NCBI RefSeq assembly: GCF_042684265.1
Contig: NZ_JBHULB010000017.1
Location: 124,001 to 188,000 of the forward strand
From: Croceitalea marina
Lineage (GTDB): Bacteria > Bacteroidota > Bacteroidia > Flavobacteriales > Flavobacteriaceae
Length of the DNA: 64,000 bases
Direction: 5' to 3'
In this document: positions 1 to 8,542 of the stretch, piece by piece
Position numbering within the stretch: the stretch's first letter is position 1
Layout: every line of letters starts with the position of its first letter
Notes under the pieces: model-generated
What the model was told of the DNA's origin: nothing
The model's input: the letters and a program-made list of their open reading frames with translations, nothing else
Databases searched by the model: none
Translations under genes and position numbers: made by a program

Positions 1-1
1 C

Positions 2-721
2 AAAATGACCAAAAAAGAGAAAATGAGCTGGAAGTATCAACGCTATATGCAAGATTATTTGGCTTGTGTTTCTTCTGTTGATGATAATGTTGGTCGAGTT
101 CTGGATTATTTAGATGAGAACAAACTGACTGACAATACTATAGTAATTTACACCTCAGATCAAGGGTTTTACTTAGGAGAACATGGTTGGTTTGACAAAA
201 GGTTTATTTATAATGAATCATTTAAGACTCCTCTTTTAATTCGTTGGCCAAATGAAATTAAAGCAGGAATATCTAATGAAGAAATGGTGCAAAACTTGGA
301 TTTTGCTCAAACAATGCTAGAAGCTGCACAAATTCAAGCTCCAAATGATATGCAAGGGGAAAGTCTAATGCCCTTATTGACATCTAACTACACAGATTGG
401 ACCCGTAATGCGGTATATTACCATTATTACGAATATCCCGCGGTACACCAAGTGAAAAGGCATTACGGCATTGTAACTATTGATTATAAATTGTCCCACT
501 TTTACTATGATATTGATGAATGGGAACTTTATGACCGAAAAAAAGACCCCAATGAAATGAACAATGTCTATAATGACCCAGCTTATACTGAAATAGTTAC
601 TGAGCTTAAATTAAAGCTGGATGATTTAAGAGAAAAATATGGTGATTCTGATGAGTTGAACCAAAAATATATCGATATTCATAATGCTAGTAATATTGAT
701 TCTCCCTTAAATAAGAAATAG
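2..721 (+). CDS. Type I sulfatase, C-terminal part (cut by window edge)
   Basis: This is the C-terminal part of a formylglycine-dependent sulfatase. The frame is open to the left edge, so the N-terminus with the CxPSR activation motif lies outside. Visible are the late metal-site stretch TSDQGF, then GEHGWFDK and the NESFKTPLLIRWP segment near the end of the catalytic domain. A tail with WELYDRKKDPNEMNN follows, which is typical of the C-terminal sulfatase subdomain (DUF4976-like). The family hydrolyses sulfate esters. In marine Flavobacteria such enzymes are usually exported and act on algal polysaccharides, and the overall look is iduronate-2-sulfatase-like. The substrate cannot be read from this fragment. 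No partner gene follows: the next genes are on the other strand. Confidence 0.88.
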   Translation, partial: KMTKKEKMSWKYQRYMQDYLACVSSVDDNVGRVLDYLDENKLTDNTIVIYTSDQGFYLGEHGWFDKRFIYNESFKTPLLIRWPNEIKAGISNEEMVQNLDFAQTMLEAAQIQAPNDMQGESLMPLLTSNYTDWTRNAVYYHYYEYPAVHQVKRHYGIVTIDYKLSHFYYDIDEWELYDRKKDPNEMNNVYNDPAYTEIVTELKLKLDDLREKYGDSDELNQKYIDIHNASNIDSPLNKK

Positions 722-742
722 CTTAAAATACATTTTCAAATT

Positions 743-1303
743 TTATTCAGAATCCTTTAAAACCTTCAAATCTTCTAGTTCTTTCTTAATTTGTTTTGCT
801 ATAAATAACCCTAATACCAGTGATATCACAATTGAGGATACTACAATATAGTTATAGAAGCCAGTACTAAGACTAGCTTCAAATAAGGGTAAGAGAACAA
901 CGAAACCAATACCATACAGTATCACTATTACTGGTGTTACAACAAAGTGTACAATTCTTCTTTCTGAATAATACTTTAACAATTCTTTCTTAAATATTCT
1001 ACTGTTTCTACCTCTGTTTACTTTCTTAATCTTTTTGATGCTTAAGATCTCAATGATAATACGAACGACCAAACTCCCCGTCATGAGCGCCAGACCCAAT
1101 ATAACTTGTTTGTTGTTGTATCCTGAAATATAGAAGAAGAAGCCCAATAAAACCAAACAAGTCCCAAAAAGAACGCAATTGGTTATCTTTTGTTTGTTCT
1201 TGATCTTCGCTATTTCTTGCACTAGTATTTGAAACCCCTCTTTAGGTGGCCTGATCTCCTCCTGCTTGTTCCATTTAGATTGTATTTCGTCAAAACTATT
1301 CAT
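743..1303 (-). CDS. Four-helix membrane protein downstream of an ECF sigma factor
   Basis: The product is about 186 residues with four hydrophobic stretches (roughly residues 42-60, 66-86, 115-137 and 150-168), so it should sit in the inner membrane with a soluble N-terminal segment. I do not recognise a named family. It is the third gene of an operon after the hydrolase and sigma genes and overlaps the sigma stop by 8 bases at the ATG at 1303. An ATG 24 bases further upstream would give a 32-base overlap and is less likely. In Bacteroidota, membrane proteins in this position are often regulators (anti-sigma-like) of the adjacent sigma factor. That role is inferred only from position, and no zinc-binding anti-sigma motif is visible. 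Confidence 0.7.
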   Translation of the reverse strand: MNSFDEIQSKWNKQEEIRPPKEGFQILVQEIAKIKNKQKITNCVLFGTCLVLLGFFFYISGYNNKQVILGLALMTGSLVVRIIIEILSIKKIKKVNRGRNSRIFKKELLKYYSERRIVHFVVTPVIVILYGIGFVVLLPLFEASLSTGFYNYIVVSSIVISLVLGLFIAKQIKKELEDLKVLKDSE

Positions 1304-1790
1304 GATGTACGCATTTAGTAAGTTCATTTTTTATACGGTGTATTCTTGTTCTAATAGCCTCATGCTTTATACCGATAACTTCTGCAATTTCCTTCTGCGG
1401 AAACCCTTCTAACTCTAATAAGATTATTGCCTTATTCGTTTCAGAAAGTTTATTGATGCAACTATGCAAGCTCTCAAACATTTTTTCTCTATCAGTTGTA
1501 GGAACTTCTTCTGGTGTTTCAGGAATTGTATCTGCCGTATATATTTTCACTTTCTTTTTGATTATTCGTAACTGTGAGAGACAGGTGTTTACCGTAATTC
1601 TATAAATCCATGTTGATACCTTGCTGTCATTTCTAAAATCATCTAGATTATCCCAAACCCTTATAAATACCTCTTGAGTAAGATCTTTTGCCTCGTCTTG
1701 ATTACCTGCCAAGTATCCAAGACAAAGTCGCATGACTTTATCGTAGTTTGAATTATAAATCTCTTGAAATGTCTTTTGTTTTTCTTTCAT
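1296..1790 (-). CDS. ECF-type RNA polymerase sigma factor
   Basis: This 164-residue protein has the two-domain layout of extracytoplasmic-function sigma factors. Region 2 lies at about residues 10-75, with DLTQEVFIRVWDNLDDF and STWIYRITVNTCLSQLR matching the core-binding and -10 recognition helices. Region 4 lies at about 110-160, with LSETNKAIILLELEGF and a helix-turn-helix (KEIAEVIGIKHEAIRTRIHR) that would read the -35 element. It redirects RNA polymerase to a dedicated regulon. The gene begins 2 bases after the stop of the upstream hydrolase gene, with TAAGG directly before the ATG, so the two are probably translated together. The membrane protein gene overlaps its 3' end. The signal it answers to is unknown. 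Confidence 0.93.
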   Translation of the reverse strand: MKEKQKTFQEIYNSNYDKVMRLCLGYLAGNQDEAKDLTQEVFIRVWDNLDDFRNDSKVSTWIYRITVNTCLSQLRIIKKKVKIYTADTIPETPEEVPTTDREKMFESLHSCINKLSETNKAIILLELEGFPQKEIAEVIGIKHEAIRTRIHRIKNELTKCVHHE

Positions 1791-1792
1791 CC

Positions 1793-2635
1793 TTATTTTA
1801 AAGCGGCCACTACTTTATCTAAAAACCATTCTGGTTTGTCGTACATAATAAAATGTGCAGAATCTTCGACATACTCAATATTATAGTTTTTTAGCTTCTT
1901 ATATTGCCTCTCAAACGTCGTTTTTACCATCTCTAATCCGTAAGGTTTTGTGGCACCCAGAATTGTAACAGGAATAGCTATTTTAGCAATATCCTCCCTT
2001 AAATCCAGCTTTAAAAGGTCTGTATAACCATAAACATAGGTTTCTCTATCAGCATTGACTATCCATTCTATAAGTTCTTGACGTTTTTCAATGGTTAAGG
2101 TCATTCCCGAAGCCATTTGAGCAGCCATGCTTTGAAAAGACACCTTATCCATCTCTAACAATTGTTTGTTCCATGGGCTCTCATAGGCTATTTTTTCGCT
2201 ATCAAAGTTAGGAATCATTAGAGCTCCTGTTGATGGTAGCGCATCAACAATAATCAATTTGGAATATGGGTGTTTGTCATCGGTTGCCAACCACAATCCT
2301 AAAGCACCTCCCAAACTATGCCCAATAATTATGGGGTTTTCAAGCTCGTGTTCTTTAACATATTTGTTGACAGCATCTTTAATTTTGGGCAGCCATGGCT
2401 TTTCAATTGGTGTGACATTACCAAAACCGGCAAAGGTAAAAACATGGCACTCGTAATTTTTTGAAAGTTCAACGACTACATCTTCCCATACCGATCCGGT
2501 ACACGTAAAGCCTGGAAATAATAGAATTGATTCTCCAGTTCCGACTACATCGACTTCAAATTCTTTGTATTGTCCTTTTACAGAAGCTACTATAAATAGT
2601 AGAGATAGCATAATTGTTTTTTTAGCTGTCTTCAT
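1793..2635 (-). CDS. Exported alpha/beta hydrolase
   Basis: The product is an alpha/beta-hydrolase-fold protein of about 280 residues. I start it at the ATG at 2635 because this begins a clean signal peptide (MKTAKKTIMLSLLF then IVASVKG and QYKEF); 15 upstream codons in the open frame would spoil it. Visible motifs are the oxyanion loop FPGFTCTG, the nucleophile elbow GHSLGGALG (catalytic Ser) and the late His in DSAHFIMYDKPEW. The usual acid position after strand 7 reads GATKPYG with no Asp or Glu. The acid may instead be the Asp of IVDALP after strand 6. The substrate is unknown. The gene leads an operon with an ECF sigma factor and a membrane protein, which suggests regulated expression in an envelope response. 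Confidence 0.82.
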   Translation of the reverse strand: MKTAKKTIMLSLLFIVASVKGQYKEFEVDVVGTGESILLFPGFTCTGSVWEDVVVELSKNYECHVFTFAGFGNVTPIEKPWLPKIKDAVNKYVKEHELENPIIIGHSLGGALGLWLATDDKHPYSKLIIVDALPSTGALMIPNFDSEKIAYESPWNKQLLEMDKVSFQSMAAQMASGMTLTIEKRQELIEWIVNADRETYVYGYTDLLKLDLREDIAKIAIPVTILGATKPYGLEMVKTTFERQYKKLKNYNIEYVEDSAHFIMYDKPEWFLDKVVAALK

Positions 2636-2698
2636 TTTTTTGAAATTTAGATTGAATTTCCCTTTAGATTCAATTCTCAAAAAATGTTACATCTAAAA

Positions 2699-2727
2699 AC
2701 AAAAAAACCTCACATTACTGTGAGGTT
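2699..2727 (-). terminator. Rho-independent terminator of the atp operon
   Basis: A perfect 9-bp stem (AACCTCACA, 4-base loop, TGTGAGGTT at 2706-2727) lies just after the atpG stop. On the minus strand it is followed directly by a run of U residues (complement of the A-run at about 2699-2707). This is a textbook intrinsic terminator ending the long porW-to-atpG transcription unit. Confidence 0.88.
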
Positions 2728-2753
2728 CCTAATTTATTTGAAGTAAAAATTAT

Positions 2754-3611
2754 CTAATTATTCAAAGCCTCAGCTCCACCAACAATTTCTAAAATCTCAT
2801 TGGTAATCGCCGCTTGTCTTGCTTTGTTATAGGTCAGCTTCAGCTGATCTCTTAACTCAGTTGCGTTATCCGTCGCCTTGTGCATTGCGGTCATACGGGC
2901 ACCATGTTCACTCGCGAACGAGTCGCGAATGGCTTTATACAACTGCGTTTTTAATGATTTCGGAATCAGTTGTTCTACAATCTCTGGTTTTGATGGCTCA
3001 AAAATATAATCGGCAGCTCCAGAAGTATCACCCTCAACTGGAACAATTGGTAAAAACTGTTCTGACATTATGATTTGAGTAGCTGCATTCTTGAACTTGT
3101 TATACACCAATTCAATTTTATCGTACTCCCCTTCTGTAAAACGTTGCATTAGGCTTTCTGCTATTACTGCAACATTATCAAAAGTCAAATCATCGTAAAC
3201 TTCACTATGGTTAGAAAGTACAGTATTATTTCTACTTAAAGCATCATTCGCCTTTTTACCAACAGTAATAAAATCAACCTGCTTACCAGTATAGGTGTTT
3301 AACAATACTGTGCACTGTTTAATAATATTTGTATTGAAAGCGCCACAAAGTCCACGGTTAGAGGTAATTGCAACTACCAATACTTTGTTTACGTCGCGGT
3401 TGTCGGCATATTTACTGCCTGCATCCCCATCTAAGCTAGCACTTAAACTTTGTAAAAGTTCAGTTAACTTGTCGGAATAAGGGCGCATCGCCGTAATAGC
3501 ATCTTGGGCTTTTTTCAATTTTGCAGCAGATACCATTTTCATGGCACTCGTAATCTGCATGGTTGAAGATACTGATGCTATTCTATTTCGTATTTCCTTA
3601 AGATTGGCCAT
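2754..3611 (-). CDS. atpG: ATP synthase F1 subunit gamma
   Basis: This 285-residue protein is the central rotor shaft of F1, coupling rotation of the c-ring to catalysis in alpha3beta3. It begins with the typical N-terminal helix MANLKEIRNRIASVSSTMQI and ends with the conserved C-terminal helix that contains AAITNEILEIVGGAEAL. The Rossmann-like middle includes VVAITSNRGLCGAFN. Length is normal. It is the last gene of the atp cluster and is followed by a clear intrinsic terminator. The beta and epsilon genes (atpD, atpC), which follow gamma in most bacteria, are absent, as is usual in Bacteroidota, where they sit elsewhere on the chromosome. Confidence 0.97.
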   Translation of the reverse strand: MANLKEIRNRIASVSSTMQITSAMKMVSAAKLKKAQDAITAMRPYSDKLTELLQSLSASLDGDAGSKYADNRDVNKVLVVAITSNRGLCGAFNTNIIKQCTVLLNTYTGKQVDFITVGKKANDALSRNNTVLSNHSEVYDDLTFDNVAVIAESLMQRFTEGEYDKIELVYNKFKNAATQIIMSEQFLPIVPVEGDTSGAADYIFEPSKPEIVEQLIPKSLKTQLYKAIRDSFASEHGARMTAMHKATDNATELRDQLKLTYNKARQAAITNEILEIVGGAEALNN

Positions 3612-3698
3612 TTTTTATAGTATTTAGCAGTTAGTATTGCGTAGTTAGATTCTTTTCCATCTCACCTTATACTAATTACTGTTCACTAATACTTTATA

Positions 3699-5279
3699 CT
3701 AGCTTCTATATTTTCCTGATAAATCTTTACAAACCGCAGAAAGCGTATCTGTAACTTCATCTGTTAGTTTTCCTGATTTTAAGGTATCTAAAACACCTCT
3801 GTGTTTTGCGTTTAAGAATTCAATGAAATCTCTTTCAAATTCTTTTACTTTATCTACAGGAACGTCACGCAATAAGTTTTTAGACCCAGCAAAAATGATT
3901 GCTACCTGATCTTCTACAGTAAAAGGATCGTTTTGTGCCTGCTTTAATATTTCAACGTTTCTACGTCCTTTTTCAATAACGTTTAATGTAGCTGCATCTA
4001 AATCTGAACCGAACTTAGCAAAAGCTTCCAATTCACGGAACTGTGCTTGATCCAGTTTCAACGTACCCGCAACTTTCTTCATTGATTTAATCTGTGCCGA
4101 ACCACCCACACGAGATACCGAGATACCTACGTTAATCGCTGGACGAACACCTTGGTTGAATAAATCTTGCTCTAAGAAAATCTGACCATCGGTAATCGAA
4201 ATTACGTTTGTTGGTATATATGCAGAAACGTCCCCCGCTTGTGTTTCAATAATTGGCAATGCTGTTAAAGAACCACCACCTTTTACGATTGGCTTTAATG
4301 AATCTGGAAGGTCGTTCATGTTCTTCGCAATTTCATCATCTGCAATAACCTTTGCAGAACGCTCTAATAATCTTGAGTGTAAATAGAAAACATCACCAGG
4401 GTATGCTTCACGTCCCGGTGGTCTTCTTAAAAGAAGTGATACCTCACGGTAAGCTACCGCTTGCTTAGATAAATCATCGTAGATAATTAAAGCAGGCCTA
4501 CCTGTATCTCTAAAATACTCTCCAACAGCTGCACCTGCAAAAGGAGCATATACCTGCATTGGAGCAGGGTCAGATGCGTTTGCAGCAACAATAGTTGTAT
4601 ATGCCAGTGCACCTTTATCTTCTAATGTTTTTGCAATGGCAGCAACAGTAGATGCTTTTTGGCCAATTGCAACATAGATACAATATACTGGCTCACCAGC
4701 ATCATAAAATTCTTTCTGATTCAGAATGGTATCGATACAAACCGTAGTCTTACCAGTCTGACGGTCACCAATTACCAACTCACGCTGTCCTCTACCTACA
4801 GGAATCATCGCGTCAATCGCTTTGATACCGGTCTGTAATGGTTCATTTACTGGTTGACGGTAAATTACACCAGGCGCTTTACGCTCTAATGGCATTTCAT
4901 AGGTTTTACCCGAAATAGGGCCTTTTCCATCAATAGGTGCTCCTAAAGTATTAACAACACGGCCAACAATACCTTCACCCACATTGATAGAAGCGATACG
5001 TTGTGTACGTTTTACGGTAGCCCCTTCTGTAATTTCTCTTGACGGACCTAACAATACGACCCCAACATTATCTTCTTCTAAATTCAGTACGATACCTTGC
5101 ATACCGCCATCAAACTCAACTAGTTCACCATATTGAACATTTGCCAAACCGTACACACGTGCAATACCATCACCTACCTGAAGTACTGTACCCACTTCAT
5201 CTAGAGAAGCACTTGCTTCGAAACCTGATAATTGCTGTTTTAATATTGCTGAAACCTCAGCTGCTTTTACTCCTGCCAT
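3699..5279 (-). CDS. atpA: ATP synthase F1 subunit alpha
   Basis: This 526-residue protein is the non-catalytic nucleotide-binding subunit of the F1 hexamer. The P-loop GDRQTGKTT is near residue 170, and the family signature PAINVGISVSRVGGSAQ is near residue 380. The N-terminal beta-barrel segment (VLQVGDGIARVYGLANVQYGELVEF) is also intact. Length is typical for Bacteroidota. It lies between atpH (2-base gap) and atpG in the same operon. The DNA is less AT-rich than the neighbouring genes, as expected for a highly expressed core gene. Confidence 0.98.
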   Translation of the reverse strand: MAGVKAAEVSAILKQQLSGFEASASLDEVGTVLQVGDGIARVYGLANVQYGELVEFDGGMQGIVLNLEEDNVGVVLLGPSREITEGATVKRTQRIASINVGEGIVGRVVNTLGAPIDGKGPISGKTYEMPLERKAPGVIYRQPVNEPLQTGIKAIDAMIPVGRGQRELVIGDRQTGKTTVCIDTILNQKEFYDAGEPVYCIYVAIGQKASTVAAIAKTLEDKGALAYTTIVAANASDPAPMQVYAPFAGAAVGEYFRDTGRPALIIYDDLSKQAVAYREVSLLLRRPPGREAYPGDVFYLHSRLLERSAKVIADDEIAKNMNDLPDSLKPIVKGGGSLTALPIIETQAGDVSAYIPTNVISITDGQIFLEQDLFNQGVRPAINVGISVSRVGGSAQIKSMKKVAGTLKLDQAQFRELEAFAKFGSDLDAATLNVIEKGRRNVEILKQAQNDPFTVEDQVAIIFAGSKNLLRDVPVDKVKEFERDFIEFLNAKHRGVLDTLKSGKLTDEVTDTLSAVCKDLSGKYRS

Positions 5280-5281
5280 TT

Positions 5282-5821
5282 TTATAGACTATTTGTAAAT
5301 TCTCGTTTTAATCCGTTTAGTTTGCTTGCCACACTGGCATCGTATTGTAAATCGCCCACTCTTAGAATGAATCCGCCAACAATACTTTCATCAACCTTAT
5401 TTTCTATAGTAACCTTATTACCTGTTAGTTTGGTTACCTGTGCTAAAATCTTTTTTTCTAAATCTGCGGTTAAAGGAACCGCTGACGTTACAAAAGCGAC
5501 ATCTTCACCTTTCAATTTTTCATGAAGGATAATGTACTTATAAGCCACTTCTTGAAGCATTTCGATACGCTTGTTTCCTGTTAGTGTGCCGATTAAACCC
5601 AAAGTAATTTCGTTGCTTCCTTTGAAGATTTCGTTTAATGCTTTTTTCTTGACCTCACTCTTAACAACAGGACTAGATAGCACATTCTGTAATTCTGTAT
5701 TCTCAGAAATTACAGCTGCTATATTGCGCATATCTTTTTCAACTTTATCCGCTGCTTTCTTTTCAACAGCGAAGTCTAAAGTTGCTTTTGCATATCGTAT
5801 GGCCGCTCTAGCTTCGTTCAT
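5282..5821 (-). CDS. atpH: ATP synthase F1 subunit delta
   Basis: This 179-residue OSCP/delta subunit forms the peripheral stator link between F1 alpha and the b-subunit stalk. It opens with the usual RAAIRYAKATLDFAVEKK helix and has the conserved C-terminal segment VDESIVGGFILRVGDLQYDAS (DESxxGGxxxRxGD type). Length and order (atpF-atpH-atpA) are canonical. The gap to atpA is only 2 bases, consistent with coupled translation. Confidence 0.96.
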   Translation of the reverse strand: MNEARAAIRYAKATLDFAVEKKAADKVEKDMRNIAAVISENTELQNVLSSPVVKSEVKKKALNEIFKGSNEITLGLIGTLTGNKRIEMLQEVAYKYIILHEKLKGEDVAFVTSAVPLTADLEKKILAQVTKLTGNKVTIENKVDESIVGGFILRVGDLQYDASVASKLNGLKREFTNSL

Positions 5822-5918
5822 TTTTTTACGTTTATAAGGTTAGATGTTTATTGGTTTAGCGCATTTTATAAACTCTTAAACCAAAAGCCAAAGGCTTTAA
5901 ACTTCTAAACTCTTTCTT

Positions 5919-6413
5919 CTAGTTCAATTTGATGTCGCCCAACATTTCATCAACCAACTTCAGTTGTTTCTTTTTATCGGACAATTCTTCTTTGATTACT
6001 TTTTCTGCGATTTCAACCGAAAGATTTGCTACTTGAGCCTTAATGTCGGCTACTGCGGCTTTCTTTTCGCTTTCGATAGCGGCTTGTGCTTGCTTAAGCA
6101 TTTTATCCCCTTCTAGCTTCGCTTGCTCCTTTGCATCGGAAACAATACCTTCTTTTAGTTCCCTGGCCTCTTTAAGCATAGCGTCACGTTCGGCTCTTGC
6201 TTCTTTTAAGATTCTTTCATTATCTGCTTGAAGATTTTGCATCTCCTTTTTAGCTTCTTCAGCAGAATCTAAGGCATTTTTTATAGATTCCTCTCTATCA
6301 CTTACCGCACCGAGGATCGGGCCCCAAGCAAATTTTCTTAAAATGAACAATAAAATTAAAAAGGTAATTGCTGTCCAAAATACCAATCCAAATTCAGGAG
6401 TAATTAAATCCAT
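5919..6413 (-). CDS. atpF: ATP synthase Fo subunit b
   Basis: This 164-residue protein forms the peripheral stalk. It has one N-terminal transmembrane helix (about residues 7-27, FGLVFWTAITFLILLFILRK) followed by a long charged coiled coil rich in Ala, Glu and Lys up to the C-terminus, which is the standard b-subunit plan. It holds the stator together from the membrane to subunit delta. It lies between atpE and atpH in the expected order. Confidence 0.96.
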   Translation of the reverse strand: MDLITPEFGLVFWTAITFLILLFILRKFAWGPILGAVSDREESIKNALDSAEEAKKEMQNLQADNERILKEARAERDAMLKEARELKEGIVSDAKEQAKLEGDKMLKQAQAAIESEKKAAVADIKAQVANLSVEIAEKVIKEELSDKKKQLKLVDEMLGDIKLN

Positions 6414-6494
6414 TTCTTTGTTTTTTTAATTTAAATTTTGAAAACTGCAGAACCAACCAACCGTTGCCCCTGCAGTTATACTTTAGGTCTTGTA

Positions 6495-6704
6495 TTAGCC
6501 TTGCAAGAAAGCAACAACAACACCGAATAATGCTACCGCTTCAACGAAAGCCGCAAGAATAAGCGCAGAAGACTGAATCTTTCCATGCATTTCTGGCTGA
6601 CGAGCCATAGCTTCCATAGCTCTACCTCCGATGTTACCAATACCTACACCAGCTCCGATAGCCGCTAAACCAGCACCAATAGCTGCAATTCCAGTAATAG
6701 TCAT
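6495..6704 (-). CDS. atpE: ATP synthase Fo subunit c
   Basis: This 69-residue hairpin protein makes the rotor ring. Helix 1 is glycine/alanine-rich (IAAIGAGLAAIGAGVGIGN), the polar loop carries the conserved R-Q-P at residues 35-37, and helix 2 has the ion-binding carboxylate Glu55 in AAFVEAVALFGVV. Glu55 is followed by Ala rather than Ser, and there is no Gln in the position used by sodium-binding rings. This suggests proton coupling, an inference from known c-ring signatures. It sits between atpB and atpF. Confidence 0.97.
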   Translation of the reverse strand: MTITGIAAIGAGLAAIGAGVGIGNIGGRAMEAMARQPEMHGKIQSSALILAAFVEAVALFGVVVAFLQG

Positions 6705-6725
6705 ATTTACAAAATTTAAAATTAA

Positions 6726-7817
6726 TTAATGATGTTCTTCTTCTGTTGCCATCCCAAAATAAAGGGCTGACAATATGGTAAAAATATATGCTTGTATTGC
6801 CGTTACAATAACTTCTATTACAGTAATGAATAATGAAAATGCTACAGATACAGGTGCGATATAAATTGATTTAAACACAAATATCAACGACATCAAGGCC
6901 AAGATAATTACGTGACCTGCTGTAATATTCGCAAAAAGTCGAATCATTAATGAAATCGGCTTTACAAACATCCCAATAATCTCTATTGGCATTAAAAAAA
7001 TCTTCATGGGTACTGGTACACCTGGCATCCAAAAAATATGCTTCCAGTAATTCTTATTTCCGCTAAAGGTGGTAATGATAAATGTGAAAACGGCAAGGGT
7101 ACAGGTAAACGCTATATTTCCACTAAGGTTAGCTCCGTTTAAAATTGGAATCAAACCAAAAATATTATTTATCCAAATAAAGAAAAATATAGTAAGTAGA
7201 TAAGGCATATACCTTTTATATTTATGTTCCCCTATCATTGGTTTGGCAATTTCATCCCTGACAAAAACCACAAGAGGTTCTACAAAACCTGCAATGCCGG
7301 TAGGTACGTTACCGTCCGATTTTCTATATCGTCTTGCCGAAGCAATAAAAATAAATAACAAGACTGCAACGGAAACCCACATCATAAAAACATTTCTGGT
7401 TATAGAAAAGTTAAGTGGTTTTTTGGCATTTATAGGATGATGCTCGGCGTCAAATTCAACACTTGTGGCACCAGCGTCTAATTGATAAATTTTTTCGTGG
7501 AGTTTAACGAACTTTCCACCGTTCGCTTCAACAATTTCATGCCCAGAATCGTCATGATGAAATGCACTTGACATGAAGGTTGTTAAACCATTCTCTGTCC
7601 ACAAAATTATTGGAAGTGGTATTGAAACAGGTGAACCCTGCCAGTCGAATAAGTGAAATCCGTGTGCGTCTTTTACGTGATGTAAAATCATCTCCTTCGG
7701 ATCAAACTCTTCATTTTCCCCGTCAGAATCTACCTCATCTTTATCGTAAGCAAAACCTGTAATAGGCAGTGCAAGAAATAATCCTAAAATAATTGCCTTA
7801 AAAGTACTTATTTGCAT
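6726..7817 (-). CDS. atpB: ATP synthase Fo subunit a with long N-terminal extension
   Basis: This membrane stator subunit forms the two proton half-channels. The essential arginine is in SLMIRLFANITAGHVI, followed by the usual last helices (VIVTAIQAYIFTILSALYF). At 363 residues it is about 90-130 longer than the E. coli protein. The extra part is N-terminal: a signal-peptide-like stretch (residues 1-23, ending ITGFAYD), then about 110 polar residues rich in Asp, Glu and His (for example HHDDSGHE) before the first true Fo helix. Such extended a subunits are common in Bacteroidota; the role of the extension is not established. The downstream genes follow in the order atpE, atpF. Confidence 0.96.
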   Translation of the reverse strand: MQISTFKAIILGLFLALPITGFAYDKDEVDSDGENEEFDPKEMILHHVKDAHGFHLFDWQGSPVSIPLPIILWTENGLTTFMSSAFHHDDSGHEIVEANGGKFVKLHEKIYQLDAGATSVEFDAEHHPINAKKPLNFSITRNVFMMWVSVAVLLFIFIASARRYRKSDGNVPTGIAGFVEPLVVFVRDEIAKPMIGEHKYKRYMPYLLTIFFFIWINNIFGLIPILNGANLSGNIAFTCTLAVFTFIITTFSGNKNYWKHIFWMPGVPVPMKIFLMPIEIIGMFVKPISLMIRLFANITAGHVIILALMSLIFVFKSIYIAPVSVAFSLFITVIEVIVTAIQAYIFTILSALYFGMATEEEHH

Positions 7818-7902
7818 TCGTCCGTTAGATTAAAATACAGCTCTCAAAATTCGCTGCAAATGTACGGACATTATATTAATTGGCAAACAATAATCAATAG
7901 GA

Positions 7903-8301
7903 TTATTTGGCCATTAAAAACTGGGCAATTCCATATACTTCAAATGCCAAATAAATGAAATAGGGAACGAAAAAATTTAGAGTATCCCCAATCTTTTCTG
8001 TAGTGTCAGAAAGAAATAATGGAAGTAAAAAAACGATACTCAAAATCATCTTTAATATCATCAGTAGTATGAAGGGATTAAAGACCTGAGTTTTACCATT
8101 GGAAAATCTGAAATTAATAGTGGTATAGACCACTAATACTGATATAATGTGGAAAACATAAATATTCCAAAGTGGAATGATAAACGTTTTAGCAGAAAAT
8201 AAAGCGTTTATTAGATAAATATGTAGCAAGTAAAGAATTGCCGAGCCAATAAGTAACTGAAGCGAAAAAAGTATTTGCCGCTTTTTAAAGGAGTCCCTCA
8301 T
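7903..8301 (-). CDS. Four-helix membrane protein upstream of atpB (AtpI-like position)
   Basis: This 132-residue protein has four predicted membrane helices (about residues 10-30, 38-58, 72-95 and 108-128) and a short basic N-terminus. I do not see a named sequence signature. Its size, helix count and place directly upstream of atpB resemble AtpI (subunit I), a non-essential factor that helps assemble the c-ring in other bacteria. That role is an inference from context only. It lies 4 bases downstream of the AtpZ-like gene and is clearly in the same operon. Confidence 0.72.
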   Translation of the reverse strand: MRDSFKKRQILFSLQLLIGSAILYLLHIYLINALFSAKTFIIPLWNIYVFHIISVLVVYTTINFRFSNGKTQVFNPFILLMILKMILSIVFLLPLFLSDTTEKIGDTLNFFVPYFIYLAFEVYGIAQFLMAK

Positions 8302-8305
8302 TTAT

Positions 8306-8542
8306 TTACCGTTTAGACATTTTAATAATTCGCCTTATTACGAAGTAAATCGAAATTAAAACAGAAAATAAAGAACATATAAGTGTATAGATAGAATGCT
8401 CGTTTGGATATTTATCATCCAAAAGAACACCTATATAAGTACCACCGGCAATTATAGCTATCATCTGGAAGGCGATTCCAGAAAATCGAGCATAGTTATT
8501 TAAAGAAGGCTCTCCTTTTTCAGGAGACTTTTGCTGGTTCAT
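8306..8542 (-). CDS. AtpZ/AtpI-family small membrane protein
   Basis: This 78-residue protein has a polar N-terminus and two membrane helices separated by a short acidic loop (FQMIAIIAGGTYIGVLLDD, then a second helix from about residue 50). This is the pattern of the F0F1-ATPase accessory family found first in many atp operons (AtpZ, ATPase_gene1 family). In other bacteria AtpZ and AtpI form a small membrane complex linked to magnesium supply or c-ring assembly. The start overlaps the 3' end of the bactofilin gene by 23 bases, so the genes are co-transcribed. Confidence 0.82.
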   Translation of the reverse strand: MNQQKSPEKGEPSLNNYARFSGIAFQMIAIIAGGTYIGVLLDDKYPNEHSIYTLICSLFSVLISIYFVIRRIIKMSKR

